From positions 3,224,001 through 3,288,000 of the forward strand of contig NC_057789.1 of NCBI RefSeq assembly GCF_014905175.1: a DNA stretch of 64,000 nt, written 5' to 3'. Source of the DNA: Aphidius gifuensis. Taxonomy: Eukaryota > Arthropoda > Insecta > Hymenoptera > Braconidae. This document shows positions 13,883 to 26,800 of this stretch, one piece after another. The notes beneath the pieces are model-generated. The model made no database searches. It saw nothing but the letters and a program-made list of their open reading frames with translations, and had not been told where the DNA came from. The first letter of the stretch is position 1; each line of letters starts with the position of its first letter. The translations under genes and the position numbers were made by a program.

Positions 13883-14422
13883 TTGAATATTTTATATTTA
13901 GCATTAATTTTATTTTTTATATTAAAAATTATCATCTAAAAATTTATATTGTAAAATACTTTTTATCTTTACTTAATTCATTAATCATTAAAAAGAAAAA
14001 AAAACTAATAAATTTTAGTCTCATATTATTTTTGTAATGATAAGAATTTCAGTCCAACTTGTTTTGGAGACAAGAGAAAAAAAAAAATATTCTTTTTGAT
14101 AAAAACAGATGTTTATTAATAACATTTGAATAGTTACGTGACCTAACTCTTCAAGGTATCAACAATTTTATATGCTGACTTGCGGAAAATATTGATACTA
14201 TAACCAAATTTACAGAAAATACATAATCATCTGTGTAGAAAACAAAAAAAATAAATAAAAACACACCGGTACAAATATTAAAATTAAAAGATATAATTCA
14301 TTCAAAAGATAAGTAATGACTGAATGAGTTACCAAGTTTATCGAGTCATTTGCAAGTGAAAATTTTTATAAATTATTTATTTTAAAACTGATTAAAGCAC
14401 CAACCTCATCAAGCAATAAATC

Positions 14423-16059
14423 ATGACAACGAACGACAGTGGAGCAAAAAGTAAGCCGTAAGTACCATCAAATAATTAAAACAAAAATACAAATTGTAAT
14501 TTTTAAATTATAATAATAATACATCTTGTTTATTTATATTTTAAATTAATTCAACAAATCAAGGTCTAAATGACGTCCTACATATTTTTTATCAAACTTT
14601 TTTTCATATCACAATCGTTATCCTATCACGTGACAAACACACAACAAACATGTGTTTTTTTTTTATTTTTTACATAGAAATTAAATAGATTACGTAACAA
14701 TTATTATTATAACTCACATTAAATGCCACAACAATGAAAAGTTTATCGTCATCATGTTGATGTAATGAGAGTAATCACTTTGGTATGTTCACTGTTTTTT
14801 TTTTTTTACACCATACACCATAAACTCAACTGAACTACTAAAAAAAAAAAAACAACAATTGAATACTCATAAACATAAAATGGCGGGGGTTTATTTATTT
14901 TAAATAATAATTATTATTATTTACAGACTAGGTGTTGAATTTGGTCTTGGTGCACTTGCTGCAACTGGTGCTGGAATATTTACAAATCCAATTGATGTTA
15001 TTAAAATACGTTTACAATTACAAGGTGAATTGGCAGCAAAAGGAACTTATGAAAAATTATATAAAAATACATTTCATGCTGGTTATACGATAGCTAAACA
15101 TGAAGGAATTTTATCATTACAATCAGCACTTGGTTCTGCACTTGCATTTCAAGTTGTATTAAATGGTATTAGAATTGGTTCATTTAAATTTGCTAGAACA
15201 CAAGGATGGATTGTTGATAATGATGGACAAACAAATGTACCTAAAACAGCATTAATGAGTGGAGTTTCTGGTTACGTAGCTGGAATTCTTGCTAGTCCAT
15301 TTTACCTGGTTAGATATCATCGACTTTTTTCTTTTGTAGGTATAATTAACTAAATTAATTATTAAATATTTTAAAAACAGGTAAAAACTCAAATACAATC
15401 ACAATCAGTTGAATCAATAGCTGTTGGACATCAACACAATCATAAAAGTCAATTTTCAGCATATGCTAAATTATGGAATGAAGGTGGTATTCTTGGTCTT
15501 TATCAACGATGTACTGCTGGTGGTGCTAGATTATTTGTTGGATCAGCAACACAGCTAACGTCATTCAGTTTTGCCAGAGACTGGTTACAACAATTTTCGG
15601 TTAGTTTTTTAAATTTTTAAATTAATTTTAAAAATTAATATTCATTATGAAATAATATTATTTATTTGTGGCCAGGTGTTCGACAGTCGACCAATGGTGT
15701 TAACATTTTGTTCGTCAGTTGTTGGTGGAATTGCGGTTGCACTGGCAGTACAGCCAGTTGATGTTATTTCATCAAGACTCTACAATCAAGGTTTTTTATA
15801 TTTTTAATTTATTTATTGTTTTAATTAACTCACAGTATTTTTAATTAATCAATTTTTATTATCTTCAGCACCTGATGCAGATGGAAAACTTGTTTATCGT
15901 GGAATAACTGATGCTTTTATTAAAATATTACGAACTGAAGGTTTTACTGGATTATACAAAGGTGTTTTTCCAACTATGATCAGAATAGCACCACACACTG
16001 TGCTTTGTTTATGTTTTTATGATCAATTAGAAATATATTACGACCGTTTTATCAGTTAA
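14423..16059 (+). CDS. SLC25A35: Mitochondrial carrier, SLC25A34/35 type
   Basis: A six-helix inner-mitochondrial-membrane solute carrier. Five exons: 14423-14457, 14927-15308, 15381-15599, 15676-15790 and 15869-16059. Phases close to give 313 aa, normal for SLC25. Three repeats each start with the carrier signature: NPIDVIKIRLQLQGE, then SPFYLVKTQIQSQS across the exon 2/3 join, then QPVDVISSRLYNQ across the exon 4/5 join. The non-canonical second signature (SPFYLVKTQ) and the third one ending in SRLYNQ are typical of the SLC25A34/35 branch. The substrate of that branch is not firmly established; dicarboxylate/oxaloacetate-type transport has been suggested. It lies 540 bp downstream of YEATS4 on the same strand and converges with the sugar transporter. 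Confidence 0.93.
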
Positions 16060-17081
16060 TGTTATTTAATATTCATTCAAATCAGTAGGTTTGTGTTTAG
16101 ACTTTTAGATTAACGATAATTCTTGTTATCAATATATATATTTTTTTTTTTTATTTTAAATGAAAAAATATTATTGAAATATTGTTGAAAAATAATGTAC
16201 AGTTTTTGTTAAACTATAAAATATTTAATTTAAACATTGTGAATTAATAAATAATTTTATAAATAATGTTAAAATTGTTTTTTTTTTATTTTAATTTAAA
16301 TTGTAATGAATTTTGAATTAATTTGTAATTACAACACGTGCGTAAACACAATTATTTCATTATATATTCATTAATGAATAAATATGAGGTTTTAAATATT
16401 TTCTTGTATTTAGTAAGTCAAGCATATATCACATAAATTTATACGAGTTCTGAGAATTTATGTCAATGACCTTTTGCCAATTTTTCTTTAACTTAATATT
16501 ATTTAATTGTAATTACTTTTTCACCCTTTATACACACACAAGTATAATCTCAAAGAATTGATCGATCGAAAATAGCTGTCTTGTGTTGTCTGTATTTTTT
16601 TATGTCTCGCTTTCATGGCAAGATGACCAATCCTTGTTCAAGACGACGAATAAACCACAAAATGTATTTTTTTTTTTTTTTTTTTGCAAACTAAATGGCA
16701 ATTTTTATTTTCACATACATGTGTAAGCTACTGAAAAATATATTAAAACAAACTAAAAGAAATAAAAAATTTAAGTTGAATGTACTTTGTGCCAAACAAG
16801 ATAACGAGTGTTAATAAATTTAAAAATAAAATAATTGAATTATTATTATTCTTGGAAATGTATTTATTAAATTTTTTTACAAAAATTATTATTTCTTAAA
16901 TAACTATTGAATTAGCACCATGGTTGTAAAAAAAATAGCAGTATAATGAAGTTGAGCAAATTATTAATTTGATTTTTTTATAATTATAAAAATAAATTTT
17001 TGCCAACAGATTATATATAAATTTAACGAGTACAGTCATGGATATTTAATGATAATTAATACAAAATTAGGTAAAAAAAAT
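16060..17081. other. Convergent intergenic region (3' UTRs)
   Basis: About 1 kb between the 3' ends of the carrier (+) and the sugar transporter (-). It is AT-rich with several AATAAA-like hexamers on both strands, as expected for two facing 3' UTRs. I see no other gene. Confidence 0.5.
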
Positions 17082-19167
17082 TTAACCAACTTGACGTGAT
17101 GATTTAAAACCATGTGTTAGTTTTGATGTAACATCAGTTGTATTTTTTCCTCTGGTCTCTGGAAGATATAATCTAAAAAATAAAATAAATGATTAATACG
17201 CAAGTTAATAAAATAAATAATAGAAATAAAAATATTACCTGACAAATGTTGCAACAAGTAACATAAAAGCAACAAAAATTAAAAATGTAAATGGTCCAAG
17301 TATATCTTCAAGAGATGGAAATAATAATCCAACCATTAAATTTCCTCCCCAATTACTAACACTACCAAGTGCCATTGCAGCTGGTCTTGGTGCAACTTCA
17401 AATATTTCTGATCCAATGAAAAATGGTATTGGTCCAAGACCAACACCATAAAATAATACATAATTAAGTACAGCAATCATACATATCCATGACATAAAAC
17501 TTGCTGAACTCTATAAAAAAAAATAAAGTAAAAACATATTTTAAATAAATTGATTAATTATAAATTATAAATTAACGTATTTAAAACTTACAATTAATTT
17601 TATTCCAATACATAATGCAACAAGACTAGCAGCACTAACATAACATGAACATAAAAATAATGTTCTTCTTCCAAAATTTGACATCAAATAAACAGATGCA
17701 ATAGATATACCAATATTAATAACACCAGTTCCAAGTGTACCATATGATGCAATAGTATCTGATAATTGAGCTTTTTTAAATATAACATTTGAATAAAAAA
17801 AAACTGAATTAATACCACTTAATTGTTGACCAAATTGCATTGCCAATACTAATAATAATGGTAATCTAACAGTTGAATCTTTTAATACACGACCAACTGT
17901 CCATACATCCATTGTTGTATGTATTGCAGCTTCTTCTTCAAGTGCATAAATTTCATCATCAATTAATGAACTATCTTGAACATTTCGTAGACGACATAAT
18001 TCTGCAATACTAGAATAAATTATACATATCACATTGCAAGGATATTTTTAATATAAAAAAGAAAATGATTCAACTGACCTTTAATGGCTTCGTCTTTTTT
18101 ATTTTTCATAATATAAAGATACTTTGGACTTTCAGGTAATATATATAACATTGGAAATGACAAAAAACAAAGTGGAACAAATGCAGCTAACATAATGTGC
18201 CATAAATTATTTGTACCAAGAATTGAATCAATACTTATAACTTGTCCAATAAAAACACCAGTTGTTATTCCAAGTTGACATATAACACCAGCTGCTCCAC
18301 GTTGAGAAATTGGTGATACTTCAGCCATATACATTGGTAAAATTGATGTTGTAATACCACTTGACAATCCTAAAATAATTGTTTTTATTAATTTTAAATA
18401 TTATAAAACAATTAATATAATTTTCAAACTCACCAACTATTAATCTTCCAGCCATAAGTAAAATAACTGAATCAAAAAATGGCACAAAGAAGAATAAAAC
18501 TCCACCAATAATACCAAAAATATTACCAATTGCTAATGCACCTTTTCTTCCATATTTATCAGCAATCCAACTTGTTATAAGTGATCCAGTAACACCACCA
18601 GCTAAGAATATTGATACAACACATGACCAAACAAATGTCAATTGTCTATCAGTTAAATCAATGTTGTATTCTTTTTTGATACTTTCATTGCAAAAGTTTT
18701 TTAATAACTTTTTTGTTAAATTAAAATAATAATTAATAAAAACATTTAAAATAATACTTGTAAATAATTATTATAAGCCTTTTTACCTTTGCTGAATTAT
18801 TGATTACTGCAATATTCATTCCAGCTGGAATTGCAGATCCAATACCACATGTTGCTGCAGCAAGAACCAAAAACAATGTCCAGCCATGAGATTTTTCTTC
18901 ATAATTTACATTGTTCTGTTAAAAAAAAAATGAAAACATATAGCTTGATTTATTATTAATAAATTATTGTTATATTTTTATAAACTTTGTTTACTTGACG
19001 TTGAAATTTATTGCCTGATGATGTGGATTGTTGATTCCTTTTGTTAAACATTGCCACTGATTCTTCATCTACAAAATAACACAAATGAAAATTATTATAA
19101 ACAAATAAAAAGGTTGTTAAAGTATAAAAATATAAAAGTAAACTATTATCGGTTTACCTGACGTCAT
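17082..19167 (-). CDS. SLC2A/GLUT-like facilitative sugar transporter
   Basis: A 12-helix major-facilitator plasma-membrane hexose transporter. Eight exons: 19167-19158, 19068-18995, 18915-18787, 18707-18434, 18369-18079, 18001-17592, 17510-17239 and 17172-17082. Phases close to give 516 aa. Landmarks are GGVTGSLITSWIADKYGRKG (helix 2 and loop 2-3), PESPKYL after helix 6, GQQLSGINSVFFYS in helix 7, NFGRRTLF, PRPAAMALGSVSNW in helix 10 and PETRGK after helix 12. The QLS motif and the long first extracellular loop (KNFCNES... LTDRQLTFVW) resemble class I GLUTs and the Drosophila sut proteins more than Tret1 trehalose transporters. At exon 6 I chose the gcag acceptor at 18005-18002, not the nearby ctag, because only it keeps the frame. 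The first coding exon is only 10 nt (MTS plus one base), so the exact start is the weakest part. Confidence 0.93.
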
Positions 19168-20851
19168 TGTTATCTTTATTACGAGTATAAACTCGACAAT
19201 ACATCAACACAAATGTAAAAACATTCACACAATTATTATCCTGGATAATTGAAAATAAAGTGGTCTGTCCACTAGTAAATGACTTGTTTAATGTTGTATT
19301 AATTTAATAGTTGTGATGTTATTACCTAGAAAATATAAATATTTAATATTATAAACAAATTGAGTAAAGTTAGTGTAACCTGTAGAGGTTATCACACAAA
19401 TGTCATAATGTAACATTTGTACGTACGTAATAGAGAAATCTTACGTTGTAGGAAATGGAACAAAATAGAAGAAAAATCTTCTAGCCTTGATCTTTGACTA
19501 TGATTTTATAAATTTTTTGTAATTATAAATTTATTAGATCAATGTATTTTCACGTGGCGTTGAAGAGCGTTGAAAACAGTTGAAAATAAAGCCAAGCCGA
19601 AGGATGCTTGATGGAATGTACATGTGCTTGGCAATCAGTGGCAATCAGTGGCATCAAGTGGAATCAAGTGGAATCAAGTGGCATCAGTGGTGATCAGTGT
19701 GATAATCAATTTATTTTGATTTCTCGATCCCCACCACTAGTTTTAATCATTTATGTATCTGTTACACTGTGCATATCAGTGGATATCTTTTTAAAATTTT
19801 TTTTTAAATTCAAATTGGATCAGATTGATAGCTTGGATTTTAAAAATTTGAAAAATCTTAAAATAATGTATACTTTTATTTATTCAAAAAAATAACTCAA
19901 TAAAATTTTGACAATTAATTAGATTATACATATATTTTATCAGCGATATTTACAAAAATTAATACACTTATTACTATTTGCTAAAAAAAAAAAAAAAACT
20001 CAAAGTATAATTACAACCATGTTTTGAAGTAAGAAAAAAAAATTTTGAAAATTTACTATGCCAGTAATAGAAAATTAATATATTTTAGTTTATTGAAATA
20101 TTATTATTATTTCATATAATTATTTGATAATGAAAAAATCAAAATGTTATGTAATAAATAAACAAAAAAAAAGACGAAAAAAAATACTTGTAACTAAAAA
20201 TACATTAATTTAAATAAAAAAAAATTACATTGAGCTATTTAATAATTAAAAAAAAAAAATATACAATTCTAATGATGAACATGGACATCATTGTCTTTTG
20301 TAAAATATAAATTCCAAAAAAACGAATTACAATAAAAAAAAATTAAAAATTTTTCTAGTAATAATTTTACAAAAAATATATCATTCATTTTGATTTTAAC
20401 TTATTGAGCATTGTATTTTTACAGCATAAAACAATCACATACGAATTCTGCATGCGTTGATTTTATTCATTTTTTCGTTATCTATAATTTATTCTAATCA
20501 ATCAATTATCCTATTAATATATGAAGAAAAAGAAAAAAAAAAGTTTGATAATATATTTGTACACTATTAATAATCATTGATTGTATAATAAAATAAAATA
20601 AAAAAAAACTACAAATCATTTAAAAAATTTAGCAAAAAAAATAAAAAAACAAAAAAGCAATTAAACTATTAATTTATTATTGTCAAACTTGATTAAATTT
20701 TAAAAGTAATTTTCTAAATCTTATCAAGTCGATGTGAAAATGATATGAATAATGTCAATAATAAATTATTTGGCAATAATCGATAAATGAATAATCTAAA
20801 TAATTTTATACAATATGTATAAAATATATAAATTAAAAAAAAAATCTATTT
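19168..20851. other. Intergenic region between sugar transporter and patched-domain gene
   Basis: Holds the promoter and 5' UTR of the minus-strand sugar transporter at its left, a 10 bp-period minisatellite at 19630-19700, and a very AT-rich right half with homopolymer runs that should be the 3' UTR of the patched-domain gene. I see no further gene. Confidence 0.5.
19630..19700. repeat. Minisatellite, 10 bp period (RTGGMATCAA-like)
   Basis: Successive units gcaatcagtg (twice), gcatcaagtg, gaatcaagtg (twice) and gcatcagtgg tgatcagtg. The period is 10 bp and the composition is much richer in GC than the flanks. It lies about 460 bp upstream of the sugar-transporter start codon. Confidence 0.85.
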
Positions 20852-23800
20852 TTATGCAAATTTTAAATCTAGAGAATATCTTCCGGTTGGAAAATTTAAA
20901 TTATTATGTGATTTACTACGTTTGTAATCTCTTGTTTCATTTGCAATACCATTTGTCATTGGATAAACTGGATATCCTAATTGTTGTGAACTTCTCAATG
21001 CTCTCGGTTGATTGTAAATTCCTGTCACTGGATAATCTGGAAGTGGTATTTCACGAACAGAAAATTCTGAAAGTGGAATAACAGATATTGATTGTCTCCA
21101 TCCATCATTATTTTTATTATTTTTTTCATTTTCAATTTGATTTATTCTTGTGCAACTTTTGGGTGATCCATTTGTAGGTGAACTATTTTCAGATGAATTT
21201 TCACCTGTACCAATACCATAATCACTATCATCAAAACCTTGTATACTTGTTATTGGACTTTCTTGTAGTTTAAAATTTTGATAACTCAATAATTTTGGAT
21301 GTGGTATCTCATATTTTGGTAATTTATGAACATAATCATAGTATATACTATCTTCAATATCTTTTTTAGCTTTTTTTTCTTCAACTTTATCATGGTTTGT
21401 ACATGAACCTGGTCCAAATATTGTTAATAATACTGGTAATACTATTAATCCATGTATTGCACCAATAGTAATAACAAGAAATACCATTTTAAAGAAAACA
21501 AGAAATATATATGTACCAGCAAGTAATAAAGCTAAAAGACCAAAAATTGTTGATAATGCTCCTTGTACAATTGGTAGACCAAGACTGTATAATGCTTCTT
21601 TAAGTTTTTCATCTGGTCTTTTTTTTTTACAACTCATATATGCATAACATATATGAGCTGTAAAATCAACACTAAAACCGAGACACATTACTAAATTAAT
21701 CATTGATATACTGTCCAAGTTAACATTCCATAATGCCATATAACCAACAACACCAAGTTCAATTGATATAATACAAAATGCAACCCAAAAACTGCACAAT
21801 AAATTTGGTATAAAAAAAAATGATACACCCATCATTGTAACTGCACCCCAAATCATATTTTGATAGCTTGTTGGTAATACCAAATCAAATTGATCGAAAA
21901 ATATAAAATAAGGATGAAATACAGTTGCATTTAATCCAGAATTTTTACATATTTGACGTAATTCATTGAGCATTGCTGTTTCTTGAACAGTACCAGTTAC
22001 ATTTCTTGCTTGAATTAAATATCTTGAGCCAATAATATGTTTACCACTTTCATCATAATGTATATCTAATGATAATGGATGATCAATAACTGTTTGATTA
22101 TAATGAGATTTTACACCATTTATAAAATCTTCTTCATTATCATATGCTACATATCCATCTTGACTCGTAAATGAACGTAACCAACTAGTGCTGTAAATTT
22201 GATCACGAGCAATCCATTGTGTATTTTCTAAATTCACTAATAAATTTTCTACTTTATCTTGCACTGCTGGATCACTGTAATCGTATTGTCCAGATACTAC
22301 AACCTGAAATAAATAAATTTTTAAAATTATTACAATATTATATTAATTTTTTTATACAATTTATAAAATTAATAATACAACAATTAATAGTCTAATTTTT
22401 TTACGTTATTTATAATTTTTTTTGTCAAAATTTTTACGGTTTTTAAACATTTTATTTAAATTTTATTATTCTCAATAGTGAAAGTAAGTTTTTTTTTTTC
22501 TTTTCATAAACGTCAAGAGTATTCATCTTATAATGAGAAATTAATTGATAGCTGAATTAATTTATTCTTTTTATTATTTATTTCAAAAAAGCTATTATTT
22601 TATATGGTTAAAAAAATTAAGTGTTTCTTTTGTTCATGAATACTAATTATCTTCATAATTTTATATAAAAGAATTTCATGAAAAAATAAAAAAATATGTC
22701 ATACCTGTATTCTGTAGGGATACTCGTGAAAATATTTGTCTTCACGATCATAAAATTCAATTGTGTATGAATCAGCTTTTGATAACTTGCGACGATCAAG
22801 ACCTTCTTTGAGTTGTCCAAATCCATAAATTGCACCACTTAAGTATAATGAAAATATAACTAATACCAAAGTTTTGACAAATGAATTATTGAGAAAATCT
22901 CCAAGTGTATCACGAAACCAACTCATGCATGTGTTGTTAGGATTGTCAATTGGATTTTCAGGGTTTTCACGATCAGTACCACCAGCACAAAACCACCGAT
23001 AAAGAAATGATCGATGAGCTGAAAAATAAAAATAATACAATATTAAAAATTTTATAATAGTATAAATAAATATATTTTTTTTGTATTTATTCAAATCACG
23101 ATTTATAAAAAATTTATAGTCATAATAAATTTATGAGTAAGATCAAAGTACAAAAGTGAAGGCAAAGAAAAAAAAAATACCAAAAAGAGAACGACATGTT
23201 TATACAATGAAAAATAATACAAAAAGTATTATTCTTTATTTTTCATTTCGTAATATTTTTAAATTTTTTACATCCTTCAATATTTTCATTCGATTTAAAA
23301 ACGTGATTAAAATTAATTATCAAATAAATTAATCATTGTCAGTCAAGTGAATTGTCTTTAACGATAATTGATCTGATAAGTTGAATATAAATAATGTCTA
23401 TTTATGATTTTTGAAGTTATTTTTATAACATTTTTTTGAATATATTGATGCATCTTTTTAAGGTCAACAAGTAGAAAGTAATATTTTTCTTGCGTAATTA
23501 AATATGTGATTTAACGAACATTACTCGTACGGTTTTCAAATTACCGCTACAATCTGATGCAAGTACTTAATTTTTTATGTAAAAAATATTATTGACAAAT
23601 TTTAATTATTTATGTCGTTGTATTAATGACAAAGAAACGCGAGTACCAAAAAAAATAAAAATCTATTTCGTATGTAAAATAAAAAATAATCTTCAAATTT
23701 ATATTAAAAAAAAAAAAATCGGACTTACGTGTTTAGCTTTATTTTAATGATATTTTAATGATTATTGTTATTTAAATTTGACAATACAAAAAATAAAATT

Positions 23801-26800
23801 AAAAAAAAAAAATATATTTATGATAAAAAAATATGTTGACATGGTAATTAATAAATTTCCATTCCAAACAATTGTTTGAGTATGCTAAAATTGACATGAC
23901 TCATATATCATAATAATATAGCATAATTATGTAAATTGTCTAATACGTCTCAAGTTTCATTATTATAAAAAATAGCTATTTGAATTTTTGAATAAATATA
24001 TTTATATATTTTTATTTTATGCAAATACAATTTAAAAATTAAAGGAGAAAGTTGTATTTTTGTTTGTATATATAAAATAAAAATAAAATGAAAAATCATC
24101 ATTCAGAATACTTACTTGATTTGGAAAGTGGTTCAACTTTGCAAAAAGTGATACTATGAAGATTTTTTTCTTCACAATATCCACTGAGTGCTAGAAAACC
24201 ACTGAAGAAAGTAATGTGAAAAATAAATGTGAAGACAACTGCAAAACCTGATGAAAAACGTAATAAAATTTATTAATACTTAAAATTTTTTTTAGCAAAT
24301 ATATTGACGATGAATTTGTTGATTATTTACCTGAGTATATGCAGAATATTTGTACAGATGGGAAAGGTGATATTATACCAGTAAAAAGAGATATCATATC
24401 TGTAAGTGATGTTATTGATATTGACACTGCAGCTTCTCTGAGGGTTTCAGCCATTCTTATTGGTACTGGATTCATTACATTTGTCTTACGCCAAGCAGCC
24501 AACATGACAAAGGTATCATCAATGCCAATACCTTTATTAACAAAAAAAACATTATTATATTTTTATTATCAACAATTTAACTAACGATAAAATGAAGAGA
24601 AAAAAATTTCTACTCTGATTAGCTCGAGTAATTTTAGTGAAAAAGGCATGAAAAGTAAAATGGTTTGATTACTTTTCATCAAAGATACATCATAAAAATA
24701 TTATTTAAAAAAAAACCTGACTTTTTTTTAAACCCGTCTACAGCTCAATTTTGTTTATTTATTCATTTTTTTTGCGTAATCAAAAATAATCAAGTGAATT
24801 CAATTTAATGTACTCCAACTTTCAAATATAATTTTTTTTTTTTTTTCAATAGCAATGTTTACGTAAATATAAACAAAATTCGAAGACTAAAAATTTAAAA
24901 TAATAAATAAATCTCTTTGTTTCTAATATTATATTTTTAAAATTATTTATAGTGATAACCTAGAACAAGGAAGTATAATGCAAAAGAAAAAAAAAACTAT
25001 AATTTATGTAGAAAGTGAATGTGTCATTGGTGCATCGATATTGATAGCACATGAATTTAACAAATTCATGAAGCGTTAAAATAGATATGCAATATTGTTA
25101 TTTGAAAAAAATTAAATCAATAAATAAAAAGCAACATGTCTACATGCAATGAACGTCATATTTCACCCTTCTTTGACAGTTTTAATATTCGTTGGGGTCT
25201 ACAGAACATAAACCATGTTGTTGACGATTACGAAATTAAAACAAGTCATATATTTATTATATCCTTTATTGCAATAATCATCAACCATTAAATTGATTTT
25301 TATCATCATCTATTTTCATGAAAATATATATTTTTGTTTATTATAAAATTAATATACTAGTAATTATTTTCAATATATAAACGACCTTGATTAAACTTTG
25401 TGTGTTAATAATATTGCATAAAAAATGAGTTTATTTATTACAAAAATGGTATCTCAAATTATTATTCAATGTTTGTCGTTTATCAGCTATTTTATAGACA
25501 AACAGACCACGTCACGAATTTATTCAACCCGTATAAGTCTCATCACCATTCATGGGGACCTCTGTGTTCCACCTTGCAATGATATACTTCACGACTTTCC
25601 ATTTGATTTTAAACTATACACAATTATATTATTTTGCAATAAAAGTAATAACAATAACAAAAAAACTTGTTACAAAAATTAATTTTGACAATTTTTTTTT
25701 ATTTAACTAAGTTTTATTTTTTTTTAAAACAATCAATTTTTTTATTATTGCAGAATATCTATCTTCAATTTAGCAATACAAACTTGAAAGTTATTATTAT
25801 TGGATCTTCTCCGGTAAAAATGATTTCTCCGATTTTCTTCGGTTTTTCTTCGATTTTCTCCGATTTTCAAAAATCGAAATAATTTGGAAAAAATCGAGGA
25901 AAATCGGAGAAAATGCGGACGAAAACTGGAAAAAATCGGAATACGTCGGAGTTTATCGGAAAAAAAGATTTTTGTTTTACTCCGATTTTTCTTCGAAATT
26001 TTTATTCAACAAAATGCGGAGAAAATCGGAGAAACATCGGAGGAAAACAGAAAAATATCGGAGGGAAACGAAAGAATATCGGAGAAAATAAATATGTTTT
26101 ACTGAATTAAAATATATAATTAATTATTAACTTACTTATCATGAGAAAAGGTGCAGCCAAATTGAGTCCAATAAATTTGACTCCACAATACATACAAAGT
26201 CCAAATGCTGATACTGTTGCTGTTGAAGCAGATATATTACCAATAAGACCAAGATATGGTTTACTTTTAACTGAATCAGTCATCATACATGTGATTATTG
26301 AAAATACTCCCATTAATAAAAATGTACTAACATAATATGGTTTAATTGTTTGTGTATTTTCTTCAAGTTCAAGTTCAAGTGATTTTGATGCATATCGAGC
26401 AATACTTATGTGTTTAAAAGTATTTTCTTTTTCTACTTTAGATATTAATTCAAGAAATTTATCTTCCCAAATTGAACCCCTGTAATAAATATTAATCATA
26501 TTATTAATATATTCTTGTTCGTTTATTTTTTTTTTAGATAAATAATAATAAAGTAACTTACAATGTTTTTTGACGTTCTGTATCAACAGCAATAAAATAA
26601 GCAAGTTGAACAGCTGGTACTGATTCAATTGTTGAATTTTCATATACTTCAGTACCACCAAAATGAACTGGAAATATTATTGGCTTAAAGTCAATTGGAC
26701 TAAACATGACTGGAAAGTTTATTGACTCTATACCGTATATATCTGGTTTGCTGTAAATAAAAAATATTATAAATTAAATAAAATTATAAAAGTTTAATAT